From contig CM037590.1 in assembly GCA_021018995.1 (NCBI GenBank), positions 86,832,097 to 86,896,096 on the forward strand: a stretch of 64,000 bases of DNA. The letters run 5' to 3'. The stretch comes from Chloranthus sessilifolius. Lineage: Eukaryota; Streptophyta; Magnoliopsida; Chloranthales; Chloranthaceae. A program made the position numbers and the translations under genes. Under the pieces are notes generated by a model, which was not told the origin of the DNA, ran no database searches, and saw only the letters and a list, made by a program, of their open reading frames with translations. Below, one piece after another: positions 36,047-46,313 of the stretch (position 1 is its first letter; the number at the start of each line of letters is the position of its first letter).

Positions 36047-36600
36047 AACAAATCATAGTGCAAGGAACAGCAATTCAATCACAAGATAAACAACTACACA
36101 ACTATTGATATACAAAACTACAAATCTAAAAATAGAAACAGAGTTAAGAGATACAAACTTAAGTAATGATTTCTTTTCCAAGTGATAGAGAGCTCCTCTT
36201 AGCTCTACAGATCTAGGTGATAGAGAGCTCCTCTTAGCTCTACAGAAATTATTGCAAACTTAAACAATGATTTCTTTTCCAAGTGATAGAGAGTTCCTCT
36301 GAAAAGTCTTTCAACCTTAGGATCCAAAGGAGCAATCTCAAGATTAAGAGATCTCCTCCCAAACATACACACCTCAAGGATCAAGAACAACACAACAAAT
36401 CACAGTGCAAGGAACAACAATTCAATCACAAGATAGACAACTGCACAACTATTGATATACAAAATGACAGATCTAAAAATAAAAATAGAGTTAAGAGATT
36501 GAAACTTAAGCAATAATTTATTTTCCAAGTGATAGAGAGCTCCTCTTAGCTCTACAGATCCAGATCTGAAACAGAGTTAAACTACAGCAAAAACTAAAGC
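35957..36600. repeat. Tandem duplication of about 344 bp at the Athila-1 gag start
   Basis: The stretch from 'aagtctttcaacctcaggat' (35960) through 'agctcctcttagctctacag' recurs from 36305. It holds the gag start codons and the N-terminal EIAPLDP coding segment twice. The upstream copy (36393-36205) soon leaves frame, so only the copy at 36046 joins the full gag. A further partial repeat of the 'agtgatagagagctcctctt' part lies between (36180-36300). Confidence 0.8.
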
Positions 36601-36690
36601 ATCAATTAATCAAACACTTGTCAAACAATTAAAAATGTTAACCAAAAAAAAAATGAGAAAAACTTAGATCTACCAAGTTAGAAACACAGA

Positions 36691-36708
36691 TCCCCGACAG
36701 CGGCGCCA
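36691..36708 (-). other. Primer binding site, aspartate tRNA type (Athila-1)
   Basis: On the minus strand TGGCGCCGCTGTCGGGGA follows the LTR end after a six-base spacer, identical to the LARD-B site at 48880. Confidence 0.92.
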
Positions 36709-36714
36709 AAAACT

Positions 36715-38683
36715 TGTTGGGCCATTTACCTTGTGCTCAAAAAGGGGTTTAAAATCAAATAATTATAGAATCTATGGATTGCACACACACCAAGGCAAAT
36801 AGACTCACAAACCTGTAAGTATTCAGGGCTATTGCAGCAAGTTTTAAAAGGATAAGTAAGGGTGTCCACAGAAAAATGTAGTCTAACTTTCTGTAAATCT
36901 CCAGATTCAGAGTGGATCTGGCACTCTATTCTAATCTAAGAAAGAGGAGAGGTTTTAGGGTTTTATCACTTTAACTACAAACTATAGAATTAAGTGCTAC
37001 TAATACAGATCTAATTCAACACAAAGATCAGGGGAGATATAGAAGAGATGAAAAATCAAAGGATGAGAACGACAGCTAGCCGTATTGGTCTCTAACTGAC
37101 AATCAAAGGAATCGATGGCAATGCTAAGATCTGATTTGCTACAGTCCTCTTTTCTGGCTCCCAGCTTCTCAGGTTACCCTGGCAGAGGTGAGGTATAAGA
37201 ATCCAATCTCAATAAAAGAATTGAAGCAATCCTAAGGCTATGATCTATCAACTTTAATGGTCACAGACCATCCTAGAGATTATTTCGCTTTAAAGATCTT
37301 GATTAGAACAAGAAAACTATTGCAGATACTGTAGATGCCAGGATATGAGACCGTCATAGGCTAATATCTACAGGAATATCCAACCTTGGGAAAACAAATA
37401 TGAAAAAGTGAAATATAGATCAGAATCACCTTTAAAATCCACAATTATATTGCAAAGTTACAATATGATTGTGCTCAAATCTGCAATCTGTGTATCTTAT
37501 AGTTCCATATAATGCCTTTGAATCTCTCAATTTACAGGTTAAGATCTCACCCTAACTACTGAGAAGAGTTTAGCCCCTCATGATTGGCTAAAGAGAGAAG
37601 GGAGAAAGGAGGAAGAAAAAGGGAGAATTCTGGAAAAATGGATCTCGCCCTAAGCTCTGATTTTCTCAATTTCTGGCTCATTTCTTTTGCATTTTCTCCA
37701 AGCTTTTATACTCTCCTCCTCTGTCCTCCGATCCGTTTCAGCCAATCAGAATGCAAGGGAATAATTCTGTTATGCTGATGTGGCTGATTTCTCTTCTAGA
37801 AGCTCTTCTCTCATTGACTCTCATCTGACAAGTACATGTGATACCATTAGGATTTTCACGCGTGGCCCATTGTGTGCCAAAAATATCCCCAGGGGTCGCT
37901 GACGTGCTTTAGAACACATGCACAAGCTTCTAGTGTGGACAGCTACTAAAGAAAGAACTGAGAAGTTCCCCAAATCGAGTGTCGAGAGGTTCTGGGATCT
38001 TCTCGATAGGTTTTTCCTTGCTTTGCATGCATGTCGACAGGTTTGTAGACCTATCGAGAGGCTTGGCGGTGCTTGTCGATAGGATTGACAATTATTTCAT
38101 TCATCCCCTCAATAGGTTATAGTCGACTTGTCGATTGGTTATAACAGGTCCTGTCGACAGCTTCCTTTCATCCTCTCGAGGACTACACCTAGTTGGTATC
38201 GACAGGATTGAGTGTACTGCATGACAGGTTTAGTTGAACCTCTCAACATGTGAATCGATCCTCTCAATATCTTCTCATTTAGGCACCAGATCCTCTCAGC
38301 GGCTTAAGATAACCCCTCGATAGCTTGATTTCTATGCTTTCTTGACTGGCACGCACTTCTAATGTGCTATCTTTCATCTGTCTCACCCTCAGTCACCTCT
38401 GAATAGATTCAATCTTCATCCTTTGGCATTGTACTTGGTCTCAGGTGCACCCAGTTGGGTTCATGGCCTTCAATGAGTTTCTAAGGCTTTGTGGATTGTT
38501 GGAGTTTGAGTACAGGTTGAGGCTGCAGATTATTTATTTGGCCCTTTTTGTTGGCTGTCTATGCTAAGGCTGTAATTTATTGCTTATCTACAAAACATAC
38601 TTAAAATACATTATTAAACACCTCAAGGGTCTTCCAAAGGTCAGGTTAGGAGGTGAAAAAATAGTATTTTTCACTGCTTAACA
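36715..38683 (-). repeat. Athila-1 5' LTR
   Basis: Partner of 24853-26822. It is bounded on the + strand by TGTTGGGCC and CTTAACA. CTRTCGA motifs lie at 38030-38330. Several CpG-containing motif copies here read TG or CA in the partner LTR. Confidence 0.92.
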
Positions 38684-39129
38684 GCCATCATGACGCATGA
38701 GTGAGCACACAACCAAGGATCAATTTAGGTTTGACATAAATTAGAAGGGTTTTCAGAGCCTAATACGCCTATGTCGTATCCTAAATGGCTAAGAAAATGA
38801 ATGAACTCTTGCTCATGGGTGCTTACATGGCCTCCAGCTAAGAAATACTCCAGCAGGAAGTGTCTACGATCTCGATGCTCCGCACCCTCAGGGATCTCAC
38901 CCTCAACTCTCTCACCCTCATCCTCAGTGACCCCCTGCTCAATCTCGAGCACCTCCTCCCTAACCCCCGACTGGTCAACCTCTAGTACCTCCTCTCTAAC
39001 CACCTCCCCAACATCCACCTCCCCGACTACGTCGATTTGAGCCTCAGAAGTCTCGCCTATCTCTGCCCCTAATATCCTCTCTAACTCAGAAATAGTAAGA
39101 TCACACCCACCAATACCTTCACCCTCCAT
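38684..39129 (-). pseudogene. Antisense PMD gene, exon 1
   Basis: Starts at the ATG at 39129 and is open to 38725 for 134 residues. It is very acidic (MEGEGIGGCDLTISELERIL, runs of E and V), then HFLLEYFLAGGHVSTHEQEF and IHFLSHLGYDIGVLGSENPS. A TAA stop in LCQT-stop-IDPW follows (Gln to stop by C to T). The frame then continues to the Athila-1 border at 38684. The expected donor is at or inside the border, so the exact exon end is unclear. A TATA box lies about 160 bp upstream. The acidic N-terminus is not part of the known mobile domain; I do not recognise it. Confidence 0.65.
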
Positions 39130-39286
39130 CCTAGAATGAAGAGCTCAAAAAACTGAAGAGAACAAAGGAAACGGATGGGCGGATAAAAAAATATCACGAA
39201 AACATGAAAATTAGAGCACAAAGAATTAAGGAAATAGAGAATCGAAGACTAAAATGGATCATGCAACAAAAATGAAAAGTTTTGAA

Positions 39287-39295
39287 CTATTTATA
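39287..39295 (-). promoter_or_regulatory. TATA box of the antisense PMD gene
   Basis: TATAAATAG on the minus strand, about 158 bases upstream of the ATG at 39129, with an A/T-rich leader between. It suggests the antisense gene has its own promoter inside Tat-1 rather than relying on the LTR. Confidence 0.55.
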
Positions 39296-39700
39296 AAACA
39301 TACCCAAATCGCGCGCATAAATTCATGCACTCAAACCAATCACGCACCACTGTCACCGCGTAAAATTCAGATCACACGACCGGTCTTGAGCGCATAACCT
39401 AATCGTCGCCCGCTCAAACTAACCCAGCCATCTAGTTGCGCGCAACCTACAAAGAGCATAATCACTTCAAGAGTCGACATAGTGGCACGCGAATGCCAAT
39501 GGTCACCCGTGCCAGCCACCACCCTAATCACGCGCCCGGTACCATGCATTTAACTCGGTCAAACGACCAGAAACTGGCACTGAAAGATATTCTGATGCTC
39601 TGAACGCGCGTCCACCCTTTGTCACACAATTAATTTATGCGCTCAGAGTGAAGCACGCAATTCCCCATAAATACAAAGAAGGAAAAATGCTCAGGGCAGT
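39296..39700. other. Tat-1 noncoding region with cgcgc-type motifs
   Basis: No gene seen. Repeated short motifs such as aatcacgcgc, caatcacgca, gcgcgcaacc and catttaactcggtc recur every 30-60 bases. They resemble those in the Tat-1 LTR (8910-9320) and at 53985-54360. It sits upstream of the antisense gene promoter and is cut by Athila-2 at 39701. Confidence 0.6.
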
Positions 39701-42369
39701 TGTTGCTGGATCCTTTGGAGCTATTGTTTATTGTGTGGTGGAAACCAATGAAAAACAAAGTAAAATAAAAGAATGAATTCAACACAACCAAAGTAATCCT
39801 TACCTGCAAGATATAGGGTCTAGTATAGCAAATTTTGATAAGAGTTTATCCTACAGGGAAATTAATCTAGAACCCCAAATGGGCTATAATAGTAGGCCTC
39901 CAGATCTGGCTACAGTTCAGGCAATCTTAAAGAAAGGGAGCTGGGTGTCACGACTACGCTAAATTAATCCTAACAACAGAGAAATAAAATATAGCCCTAT
40001 CCTAAAGAAAGGGTTAAGAAGAAGATGGTGCTAGTGTGTACCAAAATAAAATATCAAAATTGGTGAGAAGTAAGCAGGTTAAGTTCAGAGTTAAAGCAGT
40101 AATATAACTCAAATTTAGTCTGTCTCTTCAGTGCTCCTTAATGAGACGCTATCAAAAGCCTCTACAAGGTAGAAGTGTCCAACTTAACCCATGCCATTTG
40201 GGGTTCTCTTAAGGCTATAGGCTGTCCACTCAAATGATCACAGCATATCCTATAGAGTCTGTCAAATCCCATTGCAAGCCAGAAGTTGCTAATCTAATCC
40301 AGAGGAGTGGACTGATCATTTCCCCAGCCATTGGACCAGACCAGGCCATGAATACTATTGCAATACTATGTAATGTCAGTGCTACAAGCTCCCCAGATTT
40401 GTGCAAAGATCTTACTGACATCCATAGGTATTCCAACCCATAAGATCCTAAGTGCTTTGCCAAGGCCAACGGCTCACTGGTGCCCACAAAAAGGACCATG
40501 CAACAGGTTGAATAGGGATTTAAATTCAGCTGGTCATTGCTACAAATGGCCTGTAATGACTCAGCCTGAAGCTATAATTACTACAGAGAGATCAGATCTA
40601 ACATATGATATCATCTAGGTAAAACAGAGGGGAGCCAGTTCCTGTACAAACCTCCTCATAAGGCTCTAGAAGCTCATGTGCAGGGGAGAAGAATCTTTCT
40701 CAAACATGTGAATGGACAACACCTTAGGGCTATACTCTGTCCACTCGAATGGTCATAGGGTATCCCATTGGTCTGTCCATACCACAGAGATCTGAGAAAA
40801 AACATGTAAACTACTGTAACCACCATGCTCTATAGGCCTCCGAGCTCTCCAGATCTCACTACAGATCCAGCATTGCTTTCCATGGGGCTATCAAACTAAG
40901 GGAAATCAGATGGTAAACAGTAGATTTACTAGAAACTGAATGGGCTAATCCCAAATACATGGATCCTATAGACATCAAAAGAAACCATAAGATCTTTATA
41001 ATTAATTAGGCATTAAAACAGTAATCCATTGATAAACACAAAACTGATAATGAACTGTCTCCAGGCTCCAGCCTATACACAACTGCTCATCCAAAATCCC
41101 AATGTATATTAAACCTATTACAAACTGAAATAAAGTAAACGTAACTGCTTACAGGGGGATTAGCCAGCAAGTGCTGGGCTAAGAGAGAAGAAAAATAGAA
41201 AAAAGAGGTGATCAAACCCTAACCCTAGCCTGCTGGAGCTCTCAACTGACAGAGGATGAAAAGAAGGGTCGATGCAAAACTAAACTCTAAGTATAGCTTA
41301 TATACTCTATCCATACAGCCTTGGCTCTGAAGAGATTAACCCTAATTTTTCCAGCAGACGTGGCACTGTTACAACCCTTGAATGCCTTGAGATGCATGCC
41401 TCGAAATTCATGCCTCAGGATGTGTGCCCTAGCCTTGGGAAATTCCCAAAAGGTCCTTGAGTTAAAATTAAGAAGTGCGGAGCTCGTGCTTCACGGGGCT
41501 GGCATATGCATTCATTCATTCGTGCAGTTGTAGAGCCTTCATGAAGTAGCTTTTGGTTGGTAGGAAGTGCTCACTCGCGCAATGAATCTTCAGTTAATCA
41601 CGCAGTTCCTTTGCACTGCACTGCCGTCGCGGAGATGATCTGGAGTGCCTAGACTTCTCGCACAGTAGAGCTTCAGAAGCTCTCTCTCTCACTAGGTACT
41701 CACGCAGGTCTGCTCCTGCGCTCGCGTAGTAATTGGTAAGGCTTCAAAGTGCACAAGATCTATGCAAGGAGAATTTTGGGCGTCTCTCTCTTCCAGGGCC
41801 ACGCATGAACTCTGCGAGGTGAAATTTTGTTCAGTACACACATGGACTCGCTATGTTCTTTGCGTGGCTACTTTAAGGCTTGATCTCTACAAGAGCTTCG
41901 CGACCACAAATTTTGAGGATTTTAATTTATGAGATCTTTGCGATGTCTTTACAGCTCTCCTCTTGACTGCGCATCCTATCTGCGCGAGGGCATCTTCCAC
42001 TACATCCTTAGTTTCGTGAGCGAGCTTCTTAACTCTGCGAATTCTTTCTTTCTATGCTCTGATGCATTGCACTTACTGCTGTTACAATTTTTCCATTCTC
42101 AGCCAACTTCATCCATCTGCTAGGCTTTTGGTCAATGATGACCAGTAAATGAGTCACCATGGTGAGCACTACTAGGGTGTTTCATTAGGCAGCTATCATC
42201 TTTGCATGTCTTCTTCCTCTTCTTTAGGCCAATAAGGATGGATTTTATATTAAGCTGCACAGATTATTGCTAACTACAAAACACACTTAACAAATGATTA
42301 TTAGTCTGCTTTAAGGTCTATCAAAGGCTAGGTTATGAGGTGAAAAGTGATACTTTTCAATGAATAACA
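39701..42369 (-). repeat. Athila-2 3' LTR
   Basis: The + strand ends are TGTTGCTGGATCC and GAATAACA. It holds two variants of the R-U5 hairpin (about 40208-40258 and 40728-40775). A cluster of TCGCG/TGCGNGA motifs (about 41570-42040) replaces the CTRTCGA motif of the other Athila LTRs. The right-hand 520 bases match 51590-52114. Confidence 0.85.
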
Positions 42370-42380
42370 CACCCCCGAAC
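42370..42380 (-). other. Polypurine tract of Athila-2
   Basis: On the minus strand ttcgggggtg immediately precedes the LTR start TGTTATTC. Confidence 0.75.
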
Positions 42381-44028
42381 CTAATTTTTGCTAGTCCCTA
42401 TGCAAAGAAAAATTTAAAACAACTATTCTAAGAATGTAAATGCCACTATTGTAGGGAGCACAGATACATTTAGCACATATACCAAGCCTTTAAACTCCTA
42501 GGTGATCCCTAGTCGAGGTGTGATGTCTCCTGAGGGTTTTCAGTGAAGATACCCACAAACTTCTCAATAAAATAATTAACAAATGTGCAAAATTATCAAG
42601 TTAGCTGTCAAGAAACAGTGTATTAGTTCACCTTTGGTTCAACAAAAGAAAATCTATGAGGAATTTGAACATATGATTATGCACAGACATTTTCTCATCA
42701 CAGCTTCTACATAGATGCACATCATTTCCAATTAGCTCACAGCAGGGGAAAACATCACATGTAGGTCAGTACTGAATTCATCATTAATTCAAAAATTAGG
42801 TTCTAGGTCGTGCCCAATACATTTAACATCAGACCCAATGCTTACCAAGGCATACTTCTCACAAGGAACTTCGAGGGTTTCTATTTTCTCTCAAGCTCAA
42901 GAGCAGTTAAAGGCCTCAAATGGGTCTGTAAGCATGAGCATAGGCATAGCATCTAAGTTCTAGCATCATTGGCTAATCCTTACCATAGATTAGACAGCTC
43001 TTTGTCTCTGCATGATAGCTCATTCAACTTTGGATCACAGAGACTTTTAACTGGGTTGTAATGTGGCTTATGAGATAGGTTATAAAGAATGAGTGGTTGA
43101 AAAGGGAGTCAAAATTAAGAAATCAGTAGGTGAAGGAGGTGATTCATGACTTCACCTTCTTTAGTTCAGCACCTTTCCTTGTCTTTAAAAATTATTTTGA
43201 CTTGATGTGGCCAGCTTCTCCTCTTATTTTTTATTTTTCAAGGAACTTTTTCTCTTATTTCTTCTCTTATTCCTCTTCATTATTATTTTTTTCTTTCTTT
43301 TTGGATACATTTTTCTTTTTGTTTTTATTTTTCTGACTTGCCACCTCTCTCCTTAGTTGCTACACTACTAAGTTTTAAGTATCCCTTCTCCATTCACCCA
43401 ATGTTGACCTTATCTTGTCCATCTTCAGCTCCTTTTCCTTTACCTTCTGATTTCTCAGAGTGAGTGTCTGTTTGAATCAGGTCCATAGGTTCAGGTACAA
43501 GTACTCAGGTGTATTTTGAAGAAAATTAGAAATTAAGGCTTAAAAAGTGTGTGCACAAGGGCAGTTAATTAACGTATGGTCTGTTTAAGCTCAAACTGTC
43601 CAAGAGAAGGTCTTGATCCTTTCCTAAGTGTCATGAGTACTGTCAGTTGTTTCAACTTGGAGGTGCCTAACTTCTAGTGAGGGAACAAACTTAGCTAGTT
43701 CTTAGGGCTAGAAGAATTGCCTCAGTTACTCCTTAAAGAAAGGAAAAAAAAATTGTAGGCCCAAATCTCACTAGTTATGGTCTTCTATTGAGCTCTTAGG
43801 CATGTCCTTACCCTTTTCTCTCTTTAATAATTCACTAAGTATTGATACAAGTGAGTTTTCTTGGTATTCACATCATGGAAATACTAAAATTTAAAAGCTT
43901 GTGATGCCTCAAGGTCTGCAAAATATTTTTTTTTTTATGATTATTAAGTGAACATGGATCCATTTCTATCTTACTCACTTGATTCTACTGCACTTAAGTT
44001 AACTACTTTATTGGCTGAGCTTGCCATA
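42381..44028 (-). other. Athila-2 conserved 3' noncoding region
   Basis: Related to 26837-28280 and, inverted, to LARD-A 2150-3550; for example 'gtgatccctagtcgaggtgt' at 42500 and 'gcatgagcataggcatagc' at 42935. No coding signal. Confidence 0.75.
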
Positions 44029-44061
44029 CCCCCAATCCTATGAGGAGCAGTGTCCTAACTG
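44029..44061 (-). promoter_or_regulatory. Athila-2 hairpin plus internal G-run
   Basis: On the minus strand CAGT and ACTG flank TAGGAC (44048-44061), followed by ctcataggattgggggtatgg. The stem is shorter than in the other three elements but the AGGA and the G-run keep their places. Confidence 0.55.
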
Positions 44062-44334
44062 ATTCAAAGTTATATGTGGTTGTGCAGCAGGCTCAAGACA
44101 TAGACATTAACAGAACATAAACTACAAGAGAGAAAAACACATAACAAATAATACATAAACAAACACCCAGAAATAAGATAGTGAACAAAACATTATAATA
44201 TCTAAAGTATGTACAAAGTAAGGGAAAGAAAAGTATAAAATTCACAAACTACTGCCTAACTAAATACATGTGCACAATTTAATCGCCATCTGAGTCTGTG
44301 GCTAAATATATGTTGGGTCATCTTTAATTTAGAC

Positions 44335-46313
44335 TCATTTCCCTTTCTCGGACTTCCCAACAGCAGGTGGATGTATTCTCCCAGTTGCTAGAGCTAATTG
44401 CCTTTCAAGGACTTCAGCTTTTTGTTCCGCCAATTCAGCTCGGGATATAAGGAGCTCCTTGATCTCCTTTAAAGCAGTCAACCTCTTCTCTAATCCATCA
44501 GCTCTCAGCTTTTTTATTGCAGCAGCCATTTTCTCTTGTTCAGCATTCAGCTTCTCTTGGGCAGCTATACTCTCTTGGGCTTTATTTAAACGCAACAATT
44601 GTCTCCACCCTTTTGCAATGTTCTTGAGCTGCATCTCATTATCCAATTTTATGCGATGGGTCCTTTCTTCATAGGGTATCCTGATGGATGTTCTGATAGT
44701 AGTCATCCATCGAATGACATCCTTTTTAAGGTAAGGATTAGATTGTATTACATGAAGGAGGGTGGAGAGGGGGGATGGACAAAGAAGAGGCAGGAATCAA
44801 AGGCTGGTCCTCACTTGAAGAAGGGCTAGTCAGGAATGAAAAAGGAATGGGTTGGGGAATTACATATTAAAGCTCAGGTTGGGGTTCTAGATCTTGTTCT
44901 ATTTGGATTGACTTGGAAGAGGTGGGTATTAGGTCATCCACTTCTGTTGCAGCATCGGAGGTGGCTACGACAGGGGGAGTATCTGGGTCAGTTAAGGTGG
45001 AGGCTTCAGTGTAAGTAGGAGGGGGTGTGGTGGCTGCTATAGATAAGGGTTGGGGTAAGGTAGCTAAAGTTGATTGGATGGCTTGGAAGCAAGTTTGTAG
45101 GTAGGCTTGCTTTTGGAGAGTGGAGGTTAGGGATTGAATGTATGTCTCAATGGAGGCTTGGTTTTGGGTGTTAGCCAGCATTTGAGACTGTAGGGAGAGT
45201 AAGAGGTGTAGGATTTGAGGTAAGAGGTCTGGTATGATATTGGGTGTAGGTTGGATAGGTGAAACTAGCTGGAAGGGAGATATGGATCTATGAGTGAAGG
45301 TAGTGGCCTGTGGTGGTGTCTGTTGTGGAGGGGTAAAGTGTGGAGGGTGAGGTGAGTCTGGGAAAGGTGTATACTCAAGGCTGATGTCACCTAGGACATG
45401 GACATCATAGTGGAAAATTCCTCTCCTAAAAATGGCTCATGGTCATGGGAGAAGGGAATGGATTGGTCTACAGGCTCACCAATGATAGGTATAAAAGGTG
45501 GGGAAATCTCAATGGAATAATGTGAGACTTCGAAGGTATGGGGTTCAGGTTCATAAGGTGTGGGTATGGGGTCTGGAATGGTTGTAGTTTCAGGGATTGG
45601 AATTATTTGGGTGATATAGGTGGGATGGGGTGCAGTAGGGGTTTTGGTAGTTTTTTTTTTCTTCTGGTATGGGGTCTTGACAGGTGGGCTAGGGTGGGCT
45701 AGAAAAATAAGTAGGGGTGCAGAAATAGGTAGGGTGATTGTGGCTATGGTGATTAGTGATATAGGGTCAGGTAAGGGTAGTGGGCTTGTGATGGGCTGTG
45801 ATGTCTGAGTTGAAGGTGGAGCTGGCATGGAGTTAGAGGTAATGGATGAGGAGGTGAGTGATGTGCTGGCTGGCACAAGTGAGGTGGAGGTTGCAACAGT
45901 AACAGTTGTAGCAGCAACTACTTCATGAATGGTGGGGGCTGCTTCTCTCAGTAACTTCTCCCTCTTCTTCTTCTTCTTCTTCGCTACCATGGTGCCACTG
46001 ATTCCCCACTGTTTCTTCCCACTCTGTTTGGAGTTCAGTTCCATAGTCTCCTCCTCCCTTTTAAATGGGTACTTCTCCCACTTCAGCAATGCAGTAATCA
46101 ATCTACAGTAGGAAAGGGCATGAGGTTTCTTCATTATTTTCACCTTCTCGCATAAATCTATAATCCTCTCAAAAACTAACTTGGCGGCATCTAAGTAGTG
46201 GTTTCTGTGAAATGAGAAGAGGGCATCAGCTATGGGGTACCTCCTCTCCTGCTCATGCCCAGAGCAATATATATTTTTTCGCAACACAGCATCCATTAGC
46301 CTAAGGTTGGGGT
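44335..46313 (-). pseudogene. Extra ORF of Athila-2 (putative plant transposon protein), truncated
   Basis: The upstream piece, 46313 to 45391, reads LRLMDAVLRKNIYCSGHEQE, LDAAKLVFERIIDLCEKVK and HALSYCRLITALLKWEKYPF. This is like the end of the 'putative plant transposon protein' domain found in Athila-like elements. A Lys-rich run and a long Pro/Thr/Ser region follow. After frame changes come 45181-44867 and then 44706-44335, a strong coiled coil (LNKAQESIAAQEKLNAEQEK, LEKRLTALKEIKELL) ending KSEKGK and a stop. The 5' end is lost at the LARD-B insertion. The role of this ORF is unknown. It occupies the env position but shows no membrane segment. Confidence 0.65.

Larger units (their letters stand above)
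24853..38683 (-). mobile_element. Athila-1: Athila-like gypsy element in PMD intron 1
   Basis: Minus-strand element with both LTRs (36715-38683 as 5', 24853-26822 as 3'), primer site, gag, protease, a proline-rich ORF fragment, the conserved hairpin/G-run and a polypurine tract. RT, RNase H and integrase are absent. A Tat-2-type solo LTR sits where pol would begin, and a + strand Athila solo LTR lies in the 3' region. The flanks are gttgt (24848-24852) and gccat (38684-38688), so no target duplication is visible. It lies between exons 1 and 2 of the antisense PMD gene. Confidence 0.88.

Noticed and set aside
41321-42123. Open frames in the Athila-2 LTR, one repeated at 51663
   Set aside because: The repeat is LTR homology; frames are antisense to the element and carry no domain.
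44335-46313. Envelope glycoprotein gene
   Set aside because: Position fits, but no signal peptide or membrane segment; content is a plant transposon-protein fragment, a Pro/Thr-rich linker and a coiled coil.
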